From: JANQRA01 sp035249605
GTDB lineage: Bacteria; Actinomycetota; Acidimicrobiia; Spongiisociales; ZC4RG35
Reading direction: 5' to 3'
NCBI GenBank assembly: GCA_035249605.1
Contig: DATFGI010000026.1
Span: 51,311-115,310 of the forward strand
Length of the DNA: 64,000 nucleotides
Of this stretch, positions 1 to 8,874 are shown piece by piece. Below the pieces are notes generated by a model. The model did no database searches and had not been told where the DNA came from. It saw only the letters and a list, made by a program, of their open reading frames with translations. Position 1 is the stretch's first letter, and the number at the start of each line of letters is the position of its first letter. A program made the position numbers and the translations under genes.

Positions 1-666
1 CCGTCGGGCTGTGGGAAGTCGACGGTGCTGCGCTGCTTCAACCGGTTGAACGATCTCATCGCCGGGGCACGAGTGGAGGGGCAGGTCCGGTATCACGGAA
101 TCGACATCTATGGCGACGAAGTGGATCCGGTGGAGCTGCGCCGCCGCGTCGGCATGGTGTTCCAGAAACCCAATCCGTTCCCCAAGTCGATCTATGACAA
201 CGTCGCCTTTGGTCCTCGGCTGGTGGGTTACAAGGGGAATATGGACGACCTCGTCGAGGAGTCGCTACGCAGAGCTGCGCTCTGGGACGAAGTCCACGAC
301 AAGCTCGACTCTTCGGGACTGTCACTTTCGGGTGGCCAGCAGCAGCGTCTGTGCATTGCCCGTGCCATCGCCACCACCCCAGACGTCATCCTGATGGACG
401 AGCCATGTTCGGCGCTGGATCCCATTGCGACCCTGCGCATCGAGGAGTTGATGCTCGACCTCAAAGAGGACTACACGATCATCATCGTGACCCACAACAT
501 GCAGCAGGCGGCGCGTGTGTCCGACAAGACGGCATTCCTCTCGGTCAGTCGCAATGAGGAAGGCCTGCGCACGGGGCACCTGGTCGAGTACGACGACACC
601 GAAACCCTGTTCACATCTCCGCGTGACAAAGAGACGGAGGACTACATCACCGGGAGGTTCGGGTGA
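1..666 (+). CDS. pstB: Phosphate ABC transporter ATPase PstB (5' end missing)
   Basis: ATPase that powers high-affinity phosphate import by the PstSCAB complex at the inner face of the membrane. The window opens inside the Walker A loop (PSGCGKST is the first readable stretch), so the start codon lies upstream. Visible parts are the Q-loop region (GMVFQKPNPFP), the ABC signature (LSGGQQQR), Walker B (VILMDEP) and the switch histidine (VTHNMQQA), in the order and wording typical of PstB. Its stop overlaps the GTG start of phoU by 4 nt, so the two are translationally coupled. pstS, pstC and pstA presumably lie to the left. Confidence 0.96.
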   Translation, partial: PSGCGKSTVLRCFNRLNDLIAGARVEGQVRYHGIDIYGDEVDPVELRRRVGMVFQKPNPFPKSIYDNVAFGPRLVGYKGNMDDLVEESLRRAALWDEVHDKLDSSGLSLSGGQQQRLCIARAIATTPDVILMDEPCSALDPIATLRIEELMLDLKEDYTIIIVTHNMQQAARVSDKTAFLSVSRNEEGLRTGHLVEYDDTETLFTSPRDKETEDYITGRFG

Positions 667-1367
667 GCCATCAGGACATCAATGTCCACTTCCACGCCGA
701 GCTGAGCGAGTTGGAGCGGAAGGTGCTGAGCATGGTCGAGCGAGCCGAGGAGATGGTGGGAATGGCCGTCGAGGCCGTCGTCGATGACGACGTCGAGCTG
801 GCCGATCGGGTGATCAGCCTCGACGACGGGATCGACGAGACGTATCTCGAGGCTCATCACGACTGGACCACCCTGATGGCCCGGCATCAAGCCCTCGGCT
901 CAGACCTCCGGCGCATGGCCGTCCTGATCCAGCTCAGCAACACCTTCGAGCGGATGGGCGACCAGTGCGTCAACATTGCCAAGGTCGCCCGTCTCAACGC
1001 CGGTTTGCCCCGTGTGGAGCGGATCTGTGACCAGATCAGGGAGATGGGCGATCTGGTTCGGCCCATGATCAGGACCGCTCTCGAGGCCTATCTGCGCCCC
1101 GATCTCGGCCAGGCCCGTCTTCTTCCCGCCATGGACGCTCCGGTGGACCGGCTCAACGCCAACATGTACAAGGAGGCCGTTGCCGCTGGTAGCAACCCGC
1201 GACTGCTGGAATGGGCGACGAAGATGCTCATGGTGTCCCGGGCCCTGGAGCGGGTGGGTGACCAGGCGGTCGACTTCGCCGAGCAGACGGCGTACCTGAT
1301 CACCGGGGAACGTGTTGAGTTTGCCGACGACGACCTGGTCGAGCCGGCCGATGAGCGCCACGGCTGA
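663..1367 (+). CDS. phoU: Phosphate signalling protein PhoU
   Basis: PhoU links the Pst transporter to the sensor kinase and represses the phosphate-starvation response when phosphate is plentiful. The 234-residue protein has the usual two PhoU helical repeats, each with the acidic metal-binding signature: the first around NTFERMGDQCVNIA, the second around RALERVGDQAVDFAEQ. The GTG start overlaps the pstB stop (GTGA). The 3' end overlaps the response-regulator gene by 17 nt, so transporter ATPase, PhoU and two-component system form one transcript. The long helical family could in principle include a PhoU-like PhoY paralogue, but context favours the Pho role. Confidence 0.95.
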   Translation: MSHQDINVHFHAELSELERKVLSMVERAEEMVGMAVEAVVDDDVELADRVISLDDGIDETYLEAHHDWTTLMARHQALGSDLRRMAVLIQLSNTFERMGDQCVNIAKVARLNAGLPRVERICDQIREMGDLVRPMIRTALEAYLRPDLGQARLLPAMDAPVDRLNANMYKEAVAAGSNPRLLEWATKMLMVSRALERVGDQAVDFAEQTAYLITGERVEFADDDLVEPADERHG

Positions 1368-2064
1368 CCGACGCACCCATCGTGTCCTCCTCGTGGAGGA
1401 CGAGCCCGGCCTGGCCGAATCGATTCGATACGCCCTGGAGACGGAGGGCTTCGAGGTCACGGTCGCCGCAACCGGCCTCGCCGCGCTCGACCTCGCCCGC
1501 AGTCATTCGCCTGACATCGTACTCCTCGACCTGATGCTGCCCGAGATGTCGGGTCTCGACGTGTGCCGTCAGGTTCGAGCGTCGTCCGACGTGCCCATCA
1601 TCATGCTCACCGCCAAGGACTCCGAAGCGGACAAGGTCGCGGGCCTCGAGTTGGGCGCCGACGACTACATGACCAAGCCGTTCTCGATGCGGGAACTGAT
1701 CGCCCGGGTTCGCGCCCACCTTCGCAGGGCGGCGAAGACCGGGGTGCTCGCCGAGTCGAACGAGGTGTTGCGCGGAGGCCTGATCGAGCTCGACATCGAT
1801 GCCCACGTGGCCCGACTCGACGGTGACGAGGTCGAGTTGCGGCCCAAGGAGTTCGAGCTCCTCGAGTCATTGATGCGGAGGAAGAACCGTCTTGCGCCCC
1901 GGCACATGCTGATCGACGAGATATGGGGGCCGTCCTACTTCGGCGACACCAAGACATTGGACGTCCACATCAAGCGGATCCGAGAGAAGCTGGAACCCGA
2001 TCCGTCCCAGCCGCGACATATCGTCACCGTCAGGGGTCTCGGCTACAAGTTCGTCGATGAGTAA
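1351..2064 (+). CDS. regX3: OmpR/PhoB-family response regulator (RegX3-like)
   Basis: DNA-binding response regulator of 237 residues. The receiver domain (about residues 10-125) has the acidic pocket (VEDE), the phospho-acceptor Asp60 in LLDLMLPE and the conserved Lys in MLTAKDSE. The C-terminal winged helix (about 140-235) ends with GLGYKFVDE, as in PhoB/RegX3. I start at the ATG of MSATADRR. The frame is open 13 codons further, but that extension would lie entirely within phoU. It overlaps the kinase gene by 8 nt. It most likely activates phosphate-starvation genes; position next to pstB-phoU supports RegX3/PhoB rather than another OmpR member. Confidence 0.93.
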   Translation: MSATADRRTHRVLLVEDEPGLAESIRYALETEGFEVTVAATGLAALDLARSHSPDIVLLDLMLPEMSGLDVCRQVRASSDVPIIMLTAKDSEADKVAGLELGADDYMTKPFSMRELIARVRAHLRRAAKTGVLAESNEVLRGGLIELDIDAHVARLDGDEVELRPKEFELLESLMRRKNRLAPRHMLIDEIWGPSYFGDTKTLDVHIKRIREKLEPDPSQPRHIVTVRGLGYKFVDE

Positions 2065-3796
2065 CCGGCGTCATTCGAGGGCCCGGCTTTCCACTCGCTT
2101 CCTCGTGTACTACGCCATCGCCTACCTCCTGCTGATCGGTCTGATGGGAGTGATCGTCGATCGGGTGACACGGCAGACCCTCCTCGAGGATGTCGACGAC
2201 GACCTGGTGGTCGCCGCCCGACTCGCCGCCGCTTCGCTTCCGGGGCGCCCGGACGGATATCAGCAGTGGGCCGCCGAAGTCTCTGCGGCCGGCCAGCTCA
2301 GGGTCACTCTGATAGCCGAGGACGGGACTGTCGTGGCCGACTCTCATTCCGATCCGGCGTCGATGGAGAACCACGGGGACCGAGCCGAGGTGGTGGCCGC
2401 CCTGGCCGGCGAGATCGGCATGGCCCGGCGGGTCAGCGAGTCGACCGGCGCCGAACAGCGCTACGTGGCGATCCCTTCGAAGGACGGTTGGGTGGTGAGG
2501 ACCGCACTACCCACCAGCGTGATCGGTGCGCAGCTCGGCGCAGTCCGTGGCTCCATCGCCTTGACCGCAGTCGGGCTCGGGCTGCTCGGCATCGCCGCGG
2601 TCGCTTGGCTGGGGCGAAGGATCTCCCGGCCCGTCGTCGAGCTGACCCGACAGGCCCGAGCGGTCGCCGCCGGCGACACCGAAGTCGTTCCCCGGCGCTC
2701 CCCGGTTCGGGAGCTCGATCAACTCGGCGTGGCCATCGCTGCGATGGCGGCCGAACTCGGATCACGGGTGGACGACGCGGAACAGGCCTCTGCCACCCTC
2801 GGTGTGGTGCTCGGAGCCCTGCCCCAGGGCACGGTGCTCTTCGATGCCGGAGACGGTGTCGCCTACTCCAACCGCGGCGCCCGACGGATGCTCGGTGTAG
2901 TGCCGGAGCTGCTCTCGGGGCTCGCTCCGATCCGGTTCCAGGAGGTGGTGCGGCGTGCCCGGCGCAGCGGCAAACCGGAGAGCGCGGTGGTCGATCACGG
3001 GTCGCCGACACGACGGCTGGCCGGGACGGCCACCCCGTTCACCGGTGATCGAAGTGTGCTCCTCCTGATGAGCGACATCACCGAGCGGGAGCGAGCCGAC
3101 TCGATCCGCCGCGACTTCGTCGCCAACGCCTCACACGAGATGAAGACCCCGGTGTCGACGATCATCGCCTCCTCGGAAGCTCTTCAGATCTCGTTGCAGC
3201 GAGGGGATGGGTCGGCGGCCGCATTCGCCGAGAGCATCGAGGCAACCGCCCGCCGGCTCGACCGGCTGGTGGGCGATCTGCTCGATCTCTCCCGCCTGGA
3301 GAGAGAGATCCCGGAGATGGCCGAGTTGCGCCTCGACCGGCTGGTGCGTGACGAGGTGGAGCGGATAAGCGAAGCGGCCAAGGACAAGGACATCGAGCTG
3401 AGTGTGGACACGGTCGGGGTCACGATCGAGGGCAACAATCAGGACCTGGCTACCGCCGTCCGCAATCTCTTGGACAACGCGATTCGTCACACCCCGAAGC
3501 GGGGAAGAGTCACCGTCGAGGTGAGCCGGGACGAGTCCCAGGCGACGATCGCGGTGGCGGACACTGGGGAGGGGATCCCCACCCGCGACGTTGGGCGAGT
3601 GTTCGAGCGTTTCTATCGCGTCGACTCGGCCCGTTCCCGCGGCACTGGTGGGACGGGGCTCGGTCTAGCGATCGTCAAACATGTTGCCGAAGGTCATGGT
3701 GGGAGCGTGTCGGTGGCGAGCGGGCTGGGGTCTGGCTCGACCTTCACCATCCGGCTGCCTGCGGACATCGAAGGCGAAAGCCCCAGGGACAACTAG
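2057..3796 (+). CDS. senX3: Membrane sensor histidine kinase (SenX3/PhoR-like)
   Basis: Sensor kinase of 579 residues that phosphorylates the response regulator encoded just upstream. Domains in order: membrane helix (about 15-37), extracytoplasmic segment of about 125 residues, second helix (about 165-186), HAMP, PAS-like domain (about 250-340), HisKA with phospho-acceptor His360 in NASHEMKTP, and HATPase with N box (NLLDNAIRHTP), G1 (DTGEGIP) and G2 (GTGLGLAIVKH). Mycobacterial SenX3 has little extracytoplasmic sequence, so the large outer loop and HAMP make this closer to PhoR in architecture. Context says it senses Pst/PhoU status. Confidence 0.92.
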   Translation: MSNRRHSRARLSTRFLVYYAIAYLLLIGLMGVIVDRVTRQTLLEDVDDDLVVAARLAAASLPGRPDGYQQWAAEVSAAGQLRVTLIAEDGTVVADSHSDPASMENHGDRAEVVAALAGEIGMARRVSESTGAEQRYVAIPSKDGWVVRTALPTSVIGAQLGAVRGSIALTAVGLGLLGIAAVAWLGRRISRPVVELTRQARAVAAGDTEVVPRRSPVRELDQLGVAIAAMAAELGSRVDDAEQASATLGVVLGALPQGTVLFDAGDGVAYSNRGARRMLGVVPELLSGLAPIRFQEVVRRARRSGKPESAVVDHGSPTRRLAGTATPFTGDRSVLLLMSDITERERADSIRRDFVANASHEMKTPVSTIIASSEALQISLQRGDGSAAAFAESIEATARRLDRLVGDLLDLSRLEREIPEMAELRLDRLVRDEVERISEAAKDKDIELSVDTVGVTIEGNNQDLATAVRNLLDNAIRHTPKRGRVTVEVSRDESQATIAVADTGEGIPTRDVGRVFERFYRVDSARSRGTGGTGLGLAIVKHVAEGHGGSVSVASGLGSGSTFTIRLPADIEGESPRDN

Positions 3797-3828
3797 CCTG
3801 GTAGCACCGCGATCGCCGACGCCGATAC

Positions 3829-5682
3829 ATGCTGGAATCGATCACACAACCTTCCGATCTTCGTGGCCTCGACCAAGAGCAGCTGGCCGTGCTCTGCGAG
3901 GAGATCCGCAGCTTCATCCTGGAAAAGGTCTCTCACACCGGGGGACACCTGTCGCCCAATCTCGGTGTCGTCGAGCTGACCCTGGCGCTTCATCGCGTCT
4001 TCGACTCGCCTCAGGATCGGTTCATCTGGGACGTCGGCCATCAGGCCTACGTGCACAAGATCATCACCGGCCGTTCCGGCCGTTTCGATGTCCTCCGCCG
4101 CACCGGCGGTCTCTCCGGCTATCCGAGCCGCGAGGAGTCCGTGCACGACTTCGTCGAGAACAGCCACGCCTCCACCTCGTTGAGCTACGCGCTGGGACAT
4201 GCTCTCTCCGGCTATCCCGGTTGGACCGTGGCCGTGATCGGCGACGGCGCCTTCACCGGCGGTATGGCCTACGAGGCGCTCAACCACATCGCGGTGGCCC
4301 GCCCCGAGCGACTGATCATCGTCCTGAACGACAACGGACGTTCCTATGCGCCGACGGTGGGCGGTCTCGCCGCCCTCTCCAAGCTGGCCCACTACCGGAT
4401 CGATCCCCGTTACGAGAAGGCGAAGCAAGCACTGGGCCGCATCCTCCGGGGGATCCCACTGGTGGGTGAGACCGCCGACGAGATGGCGAGCCGGATGAAG
4501 GACGCCGTCAAGCAGATCTTGGACCCGGCCACCGTCTTCGATGCCCTCGACCTCAAGTACACCGGCGCCATCGACGGCCACGACATCCCGCTCCTCGAGG
4601 AGACCCTCGAGCAGGCCAAGGCCTATCGCGGGCCGGTGGTCGTCCATGTCATCACCGAGAAGGGGAATGGCTACCAGCCCGCAATCGAGGACGACGAGGA
4701 GAAGCTCCACGGTGTCGGCGCCTTCGACCTGGCCACGGGACGGGCCCACAAATCGGAGCTCAAGCTGACCGACGTCGCCGGGCGGGCACTGGCCGAGGCG
4801 GCCGAGACCAGACCCGACCTCGTCGGGGTGTCGGCGGCGATGATCTCCACTGCAGGCCTGAAGGAGATGGCGAGACGTTTCCCCGACCGGGTCCACGACA
4901 CCGGGATCGCCGAGCAGCACACGGTCACCCTCGCCGCCGGGATGGCGATGGCGGGAAAGCGACCTGTGGTCGCGCTCTACTCGGCCTTTCTGCAACGGGC
5001 TTTCGACCAGATCGTGGCGGACGTCGCCCTGCACGACCTCCCGGTCACATTCCTCATCGACCGGGCCGGTGTCACCGGGCCCGACGGGCCGTCACACCAC
5101 GGTGTGTTCGATCTCTCCTACTTGCGGATGATCCCCAACCTCGTGATCGGCGCCCCCTCCGACGCCACGGAGCTGTGCGCCATGATCGAGACCGCCGTCG
5201 ATCACGACGGACCGATCGCGGTCCGCTATCCCAAGGGGGGAGCTGTTTCGATCCCGTCTTTGCCGGTGGAGCCCCTGGAGGTGGGCCGCGCCGAGTTGCT
5301 ATCCGAGGGCGCCGACGTGCTCCTTGTTGCGGTGGGCAGGATGGTCGAGATTGCGGAGAAGGCCGCCCTCGACCTCTCCGGCAAGGGGATCGACGCCGGT
5401 GTGGTCAACGCCCGCTGGGTCAAGCCCCTCGATCCTCGCATCATGGAGTGGGCCGCTCCCGCGGACGTGGTGGTGACACTCGAGGACAACGTGGTCGCCG
5501 GTGGCTTCGGCGCCGCGGTCATGGAGGCGCTCTCCGCGGCGGGGATGGTCAAGAGGGTGGTCAACATCGGCGTCCCCGACGAATTCCTCCCCTTCGGCGC
5601 CGCCTCCGACGTCATGGAGTCGGTAGGCATGGACCCCGACTCGGTGGTGGAACGGGTCCTGCTGTCGGTTGGCAAGGTCTGA
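3829..5682 (+). CDS. dxs: 1-deoxy-D-xylulose-5-phosphate synthase
   Basis: First enzyme of the MEP isoprenoid pathway: condenses pyruvate and glyceraldehyde 3-phosphate to DXP using thiamine diphosphate. The length of 617 residues is normal for Dxs. Visible features are the GHQAY histidine motif, the ThDP/Mg site GDGAFTGGMAYEALN (about residues 138-152), the pyrimidine-domain glutamate in DTGIAEQHTVTLAAG (about Glu362) and the transketolase C-terminal domain. It begins 32 bp after the kinase stop and could be read from the same transcript or from its own promoter. A long hairpin follows the stop. Confidence 0.97.
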   Translation: MLESITQPSDLRGLDQEQLAVLCEEIRSFILEKVSHTGGHLSPNLGVVELTLALHRVFDSPQDRFIWDVGHQAYVHKIITGRSGRFDVLRRTGGLSGYPSREESVHDFVENSHASTSLSYALGHALSGYPGWTVAVIGDGAFTGGMAYEALNHIAVARPERLIIVLNDNGRSYAPTVGGLAALSKLAHYRIDPRYEKAKQALGRILRGIPLVGETADEMASRMKDAVKQILDPATVFDALDLKYTGAIDGHDIPLLEETLEQAKAYRGPVVVHVITEKGNGYQPAIEDDEEKLHGVGAFDLATGRAHKSELKLTDVAGRALAEAAETRPDLVGVSAAMISTAGLKEMARRFPDRVHDTGIAEQHTVTLAAGMAMAGKRPVVALYSAFLQRAFDQIVADVALHDLPVTFLIDRAGVTGPDGPSHHGVFDLSYLRMIPNLVIGAPSDATELCAMIETAVDHDGPIAVRYPKGGAVSIPSLPVEPLEVGRAELLSEGADVLLVAVGRMVEIAEKAALDLSGKGIDAGVVNARWVKPLDPRIMEWAAPADVVVTLEDNVVAGGFGAAVMEALSAAGMVKRVVNIGVPDEFLPFGAASDVMESVGMDPDSVVERVLLSVGKV

Positions 5683-5687
5683 GACGG

Positions 5688-5734
5688 TTCTGTGTCGAAA
5701 ATTCCGGAAATAGCCCGGCATTTTCGACACAGAA
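5688..5734. terminator. Long stem-loop between convergent genes
   Basis: Two perfectly complementary 15-nt arms (5688-5702 and 5720-5734, left arm TTCTGTGTCGAAAAT) flank a 17-nt loop that itself holds a small CCGG/CCGG stem. It lies between the dxs stop and the stop of the minus-strand permease gene, so it can act as a bidirectional terminator. The A/T-rich inner end of the arms gives short U tracts in both directions. Confidence 0.7.
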
Positions 5735-5738
5735 GTCT

Positions 5739-6581
5739 TCAAAGCCGCCCGGGGATGGCGATCCGGCGCTCGTACCAGCGGAGGATCAGGCTGAGGCCGA
5801 GGGTGAGCACCACGTAGATGATCACCAGGATGAAGAACGACTCCCGGAACCTGAAGGTCGATCCCGAATAGAGCCGGGCCATCTGCGTCACCTCCCGGAC
5901 TGCGAGGACGGAGACCAGCGAGGTGTCCTTCATCAGTGAGATCAGGTCGTTGCCCAGGGCGGGCAACATGTTGCGCACCGCCTGGGGGAGGACGATGCGT
6001 CGCATCACCTGACGGTCGCGCAGACCCAGGGCTCGCCCCGCCTCTGCCTGCTCCCTCGGCACCGACTGGATCCCAGCCCGGAACACCTCGGCGATGAAGG
6101 CGGCGTAGAAGAGGCTCAGCGCCGCTCCGGCCCGCAACGCCTGGGAGATGCTGCGGCTCTCCATCTCCACCAGATCGGCGAAGTCGGGGACCAGGACCAG
6201 GGCGATGAGGAATAGCCACACCAGCATCGGGACGCCCCTGACGAACTCGATGTAAAGACCGGCGACGTTGCTCAAGACAGCGTTTTTGGAGACCCGGCCC
6301 AACCCGAGCAACAGACCGATCACGATCGCCACCACGAACGAGCCGAACGTCAGATAGAAGGTCATCAGGATCCCCTCGGTGAGCCGGAGGGGGATCGGGA
6401 AGATGTTGCGGAAGGCCTCCCGGTACGCCTCGTTGAAGACGATCGCGACGACCATCGCTCCGATGATCAGAAGCATCGCCGCCAGCCACCAGGGGAACTC
6501 GCGGGCGTCGAAGCTGTAGGCCCCGCCCACGGTGGGCACCGGTGGCTCGGTGTCGGTCGGTGCTACACGGCGATCGGACAT
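5739..6581 (-). CDS. Polar amino-acid ABC transporter permease (HisM/GlnP family)
   Basis: Integral membrane permease of about 280 residues with several hydrophobic helices and the amino-acid-permease EAA loop (EAGRALGLRDRQVMRRIVLP), which contacts an ATPase. I start at the ATG of MSDRRVAP. An ATG 18 codons upstream (6635) would place the N-terminus inside a strong hairpin (6597-6627) and adds a hydrophilic, unconserved-looking stretch. It follows its binding-protein gene by 64 nt. No ATPase gene is present in this unit; the AapP-like ATPase at 11297-12070 may serve it. Confidence 0.88.
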   Translation of the reverse strand: MSDRRVAPTDTEPPVPTVGGAYSFDAREFPWWLAAMLLIIGAMVVAIVFNEAYREAFRNIFPIPLRLTEGILMTFYLTFGSFVVAIVIGLLLGLGRVSKNAVLSNVAGLYIEFVRGVPMLVWLFLIALVLVPDFADLVEMESRSISQALRAGAALSLFYAAFIAEVFRAGIQSVPREQAEAGRALGLRDRQVMRRIVLPQAVRNMLPALGNDLISLMKDTSLVSVLAVREVTQMARLYSGSTFRFRESFFILVIIYVVLTLGLSLILRWYERRIAIPGRL

Positions 6582-6596
6582 CGGGCCGCAACATAA

Positions 6597-6627
6597 CGAA
6601 GCGCCGGACCTGGGGCCCGGCGCTTCG
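6597..6627 (-). terminator. Hairpin between binding-protein and permease genes
   Basis: Perfect 11-bp G/C-rich stem (6597-6607 with 6617-6627, arm CGAAGCGCCGG) and 9-nt loop, 18 nt after the stop of the binding-protein gene. There is no long U tract after it. It probably acts as a leaky terminator or mRNA 3'-end stabiliser that keeps binding protein in excess of permease. A comparable hairpin sits after aapJ at 8835-8862. Confidence 0.65.
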
Positions 6628-6645
6628 AGTTTCATCCGGGGCTGA

Positions 6646-7557
6646 CTAGCCCTCGATGTCGTCGTAGGTGACGGTGAAGTCGGGGCCGAACCACTTCCGG
6701 CCCAGCTCTTCCATCGTCCCGTCCTCTCTCATGGCAGCGATCGCCTGGTTCACGGGGTCGACCAATTCGGAGCCCTTCGGATAGATGAACCCGAGCGGGT
6801 CGGACTGGAGTGGATCGTCGATGGTCTCGATCTGGTCGGCGTTCTCGCCGATGTAACCGAGCCCGGCGGCATCGTCGATGATCACCACGTCGACATCCCC
6901 GGCGATCAGCGCCTGGATGGCCAGACCGAACTGGTCGAAGGCCTGGATCCGGTCCTCACCGACCAGCTCCGCAGCCAGCTCGAAGTTGGTCGTGCCCACC
7001 TGGGTGGCCACGACGGCGTCCGAGTTGATCACGTCGTCGGCGCTGGCGAACCGGTCATCGCCGAGCTGCTTGATGAACTTCTGCTGCACCACCATGTAGG
7101 GCTCGGAGAAGTCCACGATCTCGGCGCGCTCCTCGGTGATCGAGATGCCGTCGGCTGCGGTGTCGTACTCACCTTGGGCCACCTGGTCGATCACCGCCGG
7201 CCAAGCCGCCTCGACGAACTCGGGAACGCAGTTGAGCCGCTCGCAGATGTCGTTCCAGGCGTCGTAGTCCCATCCCTGGCCTTCGGTCTCACCGGCGAGG
7301 ATGAAGTTGAAGGGCAAGTATGCGTTTTCCACCCCGACCGTGACGGTGCGACCCTCCAGGTCGGGCAGAGCCGAGGCATCTGCCGTCGTGGTGGTGTCCG
7401 CCGCTGCGGTGCTCGTGGTGGTGTCCGCTGCTGCGGTGGTGGTGGTGTCCTCGACCGCAGCGGAGGTCGTGGACCCCCCTTGATCGGCCGGTGAGCATGC
7501 CGCAAGGGCCAGTGCCATCACCGCGAGCAGCGTCATCAGTCGTGTCTTGTTGTTCAT
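6646..7557 (-). CDS. Amino-acid ABC transporter substrate-binding lipoprotein
   Basis: Solute-binding protein (SBP_bac_3 family), 303 residues. A short charged N-terminus, hydrophobic segment and lipobox (LAAC, Cys21) indicate a lipoprotein tethered outside the membrane. A Thr/Ala-rich linker of about 45 residues follows, then the two-lobed ligand-binding fold (VGVENAYLPFNF, EIVDFSEPYM, GTTNFELA). The ligand is probably a polar amino acid; the specificity cannot be read from the sequence. An AGGAGGA ribosome site precedes the ATG. It is the first gene of a two-gene unit with the permease and is divergent from aapJ. Confidence 0.9.
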   Translation of the reverse strand: MNNKTRLMTLLAVMALALAACSPADQGGSTTSAAVEDTTTTAAADTTTSTAAADTTTTADASALPDLEGRTVTVGVENAYLPFNFILAGETEGQGWDYDAWNDICERLNCVPEFVEAAWPAVIDQVAQGEYDTAADGISITEERAEIVDFSEPYMVVQQKFIKQLGDDRFASADDVINSDAVVATQVGTTNFELAAELVGEDRIQAFDQFGLAIQALIAGDVDVVIIDDAAGLGYIGENADQIETIDDPLQSDPLGFIYPKGSELVDPVNQAIAAMREDGTMEELGRKWFGPDFTVTYDDIEG

Positions 7558-7581
7558 GTTTCGGGGTTCCTCCTATCAGAA

Positions 7582-7630
7582 CCAGACGGGAAGCGTATCG
7601 GTGTCTGACTGCTGTTGCGAGTCCGTCTGG
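7582..7630. promoter_or_regulatory. Inverted repeat in the divergent amino-acid transporter promoter region
   Basis: Perfect 8-bp inverted repeat CCAGACGG (7582-7589) / CCGTCTGG (7623-7630) with a 33-nt spacer, in the 165-bp region between the two divergent binding-protein genes. On the minus strand a TACGCT that could be a -10 box lies between the arms, and on the plus strand TAGGGT lies further right. It could bind a regulator common to both transporters. This rests on symmetry and position only. Confidence 0.35.
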
Positions 7631-7722
7631 CAATCCTCGGCATCGCTCCGGCGCATGTGATTAGGGTCGCTTCCCAAGCGCGCGGGCCTTGGTCCCGCCT
7701 GCCCAACACATACGGAGGATCT

Positions 7723-8826
7723 ATGAAGAGATACAGATTGTTGGTGGCATTGGCCGCCCTCACCCTCGTGTTCGCCGCCTGTACCGACGCCGGAGGTGGA
7801 GACGGGTCTACGACGACGGCCGAGGCCGGCGGTGAGGGGGATGCCCCCGGTGAGACCTTGGGCGCGGTGCAAGACAGAGGCACTCTCAACTGCGGCGTGA
7901 ACAACGCCGTCCCCGGGTTTGGCTTCGTCGACGCTGACGGCAACTTCAGCGGGTTCGACATCGATTACTGCCGGGCAGTGGCCACCGCTGTGCTCGGCGA
8001 TCCGGAGGCGGTCGAGTACATCGAGCTCACCGCACAGCAGCGCTTCACCGCACTTGCCTCCGGGGAGATCGACGTCCTGATCCGCAACACCACCTGGACC
8101 GCGACCCGTGATGGCAGCGAAGGCGCCACCTTCGCCACCACCACCTTCTACGACGGCCAGGGGATGATGGTGCGGGCTGGCGAGTTCGATTCGATCGACG
8201 ACATGGCCGACACCACGATCTGCGTGCTCACCGGCACCACGACCGAGCTCAATCTGGCGACACGGTTCGCCGACATCCCGTACACCCCGCTCACTTTCGA
8301 TGACAACGAGCAGCTACAGGCGGCTTTCATCGAAGGGCAGTGCGACGGCTGGACCTCCGACAAGTCCCAGCTCGCCGGTGTGCGCTCGGCCTGGCCCGAA
8401 GCTGAGGGTGGTCCCGAGGCGCTGGTGGTCCTGGACGAGACCTTCTCCAAGGAGCCACTGGGTCCCGTCACCCGCGATGGTGACACCGAGTGGGCGCAGA
8501 TCGTCGACTGGGTCGTGATCGCCACGATGGCGGCCGAAGAGCTCGGCATCGACTCCACCAACGTGGACTCCTTCGCCGATACCGACAATGCCGAGATTCG
8601 GCGTCTGCTCGGCCTCGAGATCGAAGACGATGAAGGCAACACCACCACGTTCGATCCGGGTCTTGGGCTCGACCCGGGGTGGGCCGCCGATGTGATCACG
8701 GAGGTGGGCAACTACGCCGAGATCTACGACCGCAACGTCGGACCGGACACCGCTCTAGGTCTGGAGCGGGGCCTCAACGCTCTGTGGACCGAAGGCGGGC
8801 TCCACTACCCGCCGCCATATCGTTAG
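7723..8826 (+). CDS. aapJ: General L-amino-acid ABC transporter binding lipoprotein (AapJ/BztA family)
   Basis: Periplasmic-type binding protein of 367 residues, first gene of a complete aapJQMP/bztABCD-type transporter for polar amino acids. The N-terminus has a lipoprotein signal (LVFAAC, Cys20). The family signature is the stretch from GTLNCGVNN through FVDADGNFSGFDIDYCRAVA. The ATG at 7723 is chosen because GGAGG lies 6 nt before it and the signal peptide starts there; the frame is open 36 codons further but that part is not signal-like. A UUCG-capped hairpin separates it from aapQ. Confidence 0.93.
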   Translation: MKRYRLLVALAALTLVFAACTDAGGGDGSTTTAEAGGEGDAPGETLGAVQDRGTLNCGVNNAVPGFGFVDADGNFSGFDIDYCRAVATAVLGDPEAVEYIELTAQQRFTALASGEIDVLIRNTTWTATRDGSEGATFATTTFYDGQGMMVRAGEFDSIDDMADTTICVLTGTTTELNLATRFADIPYTPLTFDDNEQLQAAFIEGQCDGWTSDKSQLAGVRSAWPEAEGGPEALVVLDETFSKEPLGPVTRDGDTEWAQIVDWVVIATMAAEELGIDSTNVDSFADTDNAEIRRLLGLEIEDDEGNTTTFDPGLGLDPGWAADVITEVGNYAEIYDRNVGPDTALGLERGLNALWTEGGLHYPPPYR

Positions 8827-8834
8827 ACATGGCC

Positions 8835-8862
8835 TGAGGGGGTGGCTTCGGCCACCCCCTCA
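8835..8862 (+). terminator. UUCG-tetraloop hairpin between aapJ and aapQ
   Basis: Perfect 12-bp stem (8835-8846 with 8851-8862, left arm TGAGGGGGTGGC) closed by a TTCG tetraloop, 8 nt after the aapJ stop and 12 nt before the aapQ ATG. No U tract follows, so it is more likely an mRNA-stability or partial-termination element that raises binding protein over permeases than a full terminator. Confidence 0.75.
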
Positions 8863-8874
8863 CCAACATTCCCC

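Noticed and set aside
3793..5034. 413-codon open frame antisense to dxs
   Set aside because: Its reading is an opposite-strand shadow of a fully conserved Dxs protein, has low-complexity Gly/Arg/Val-rich composition and no recognisable motif.
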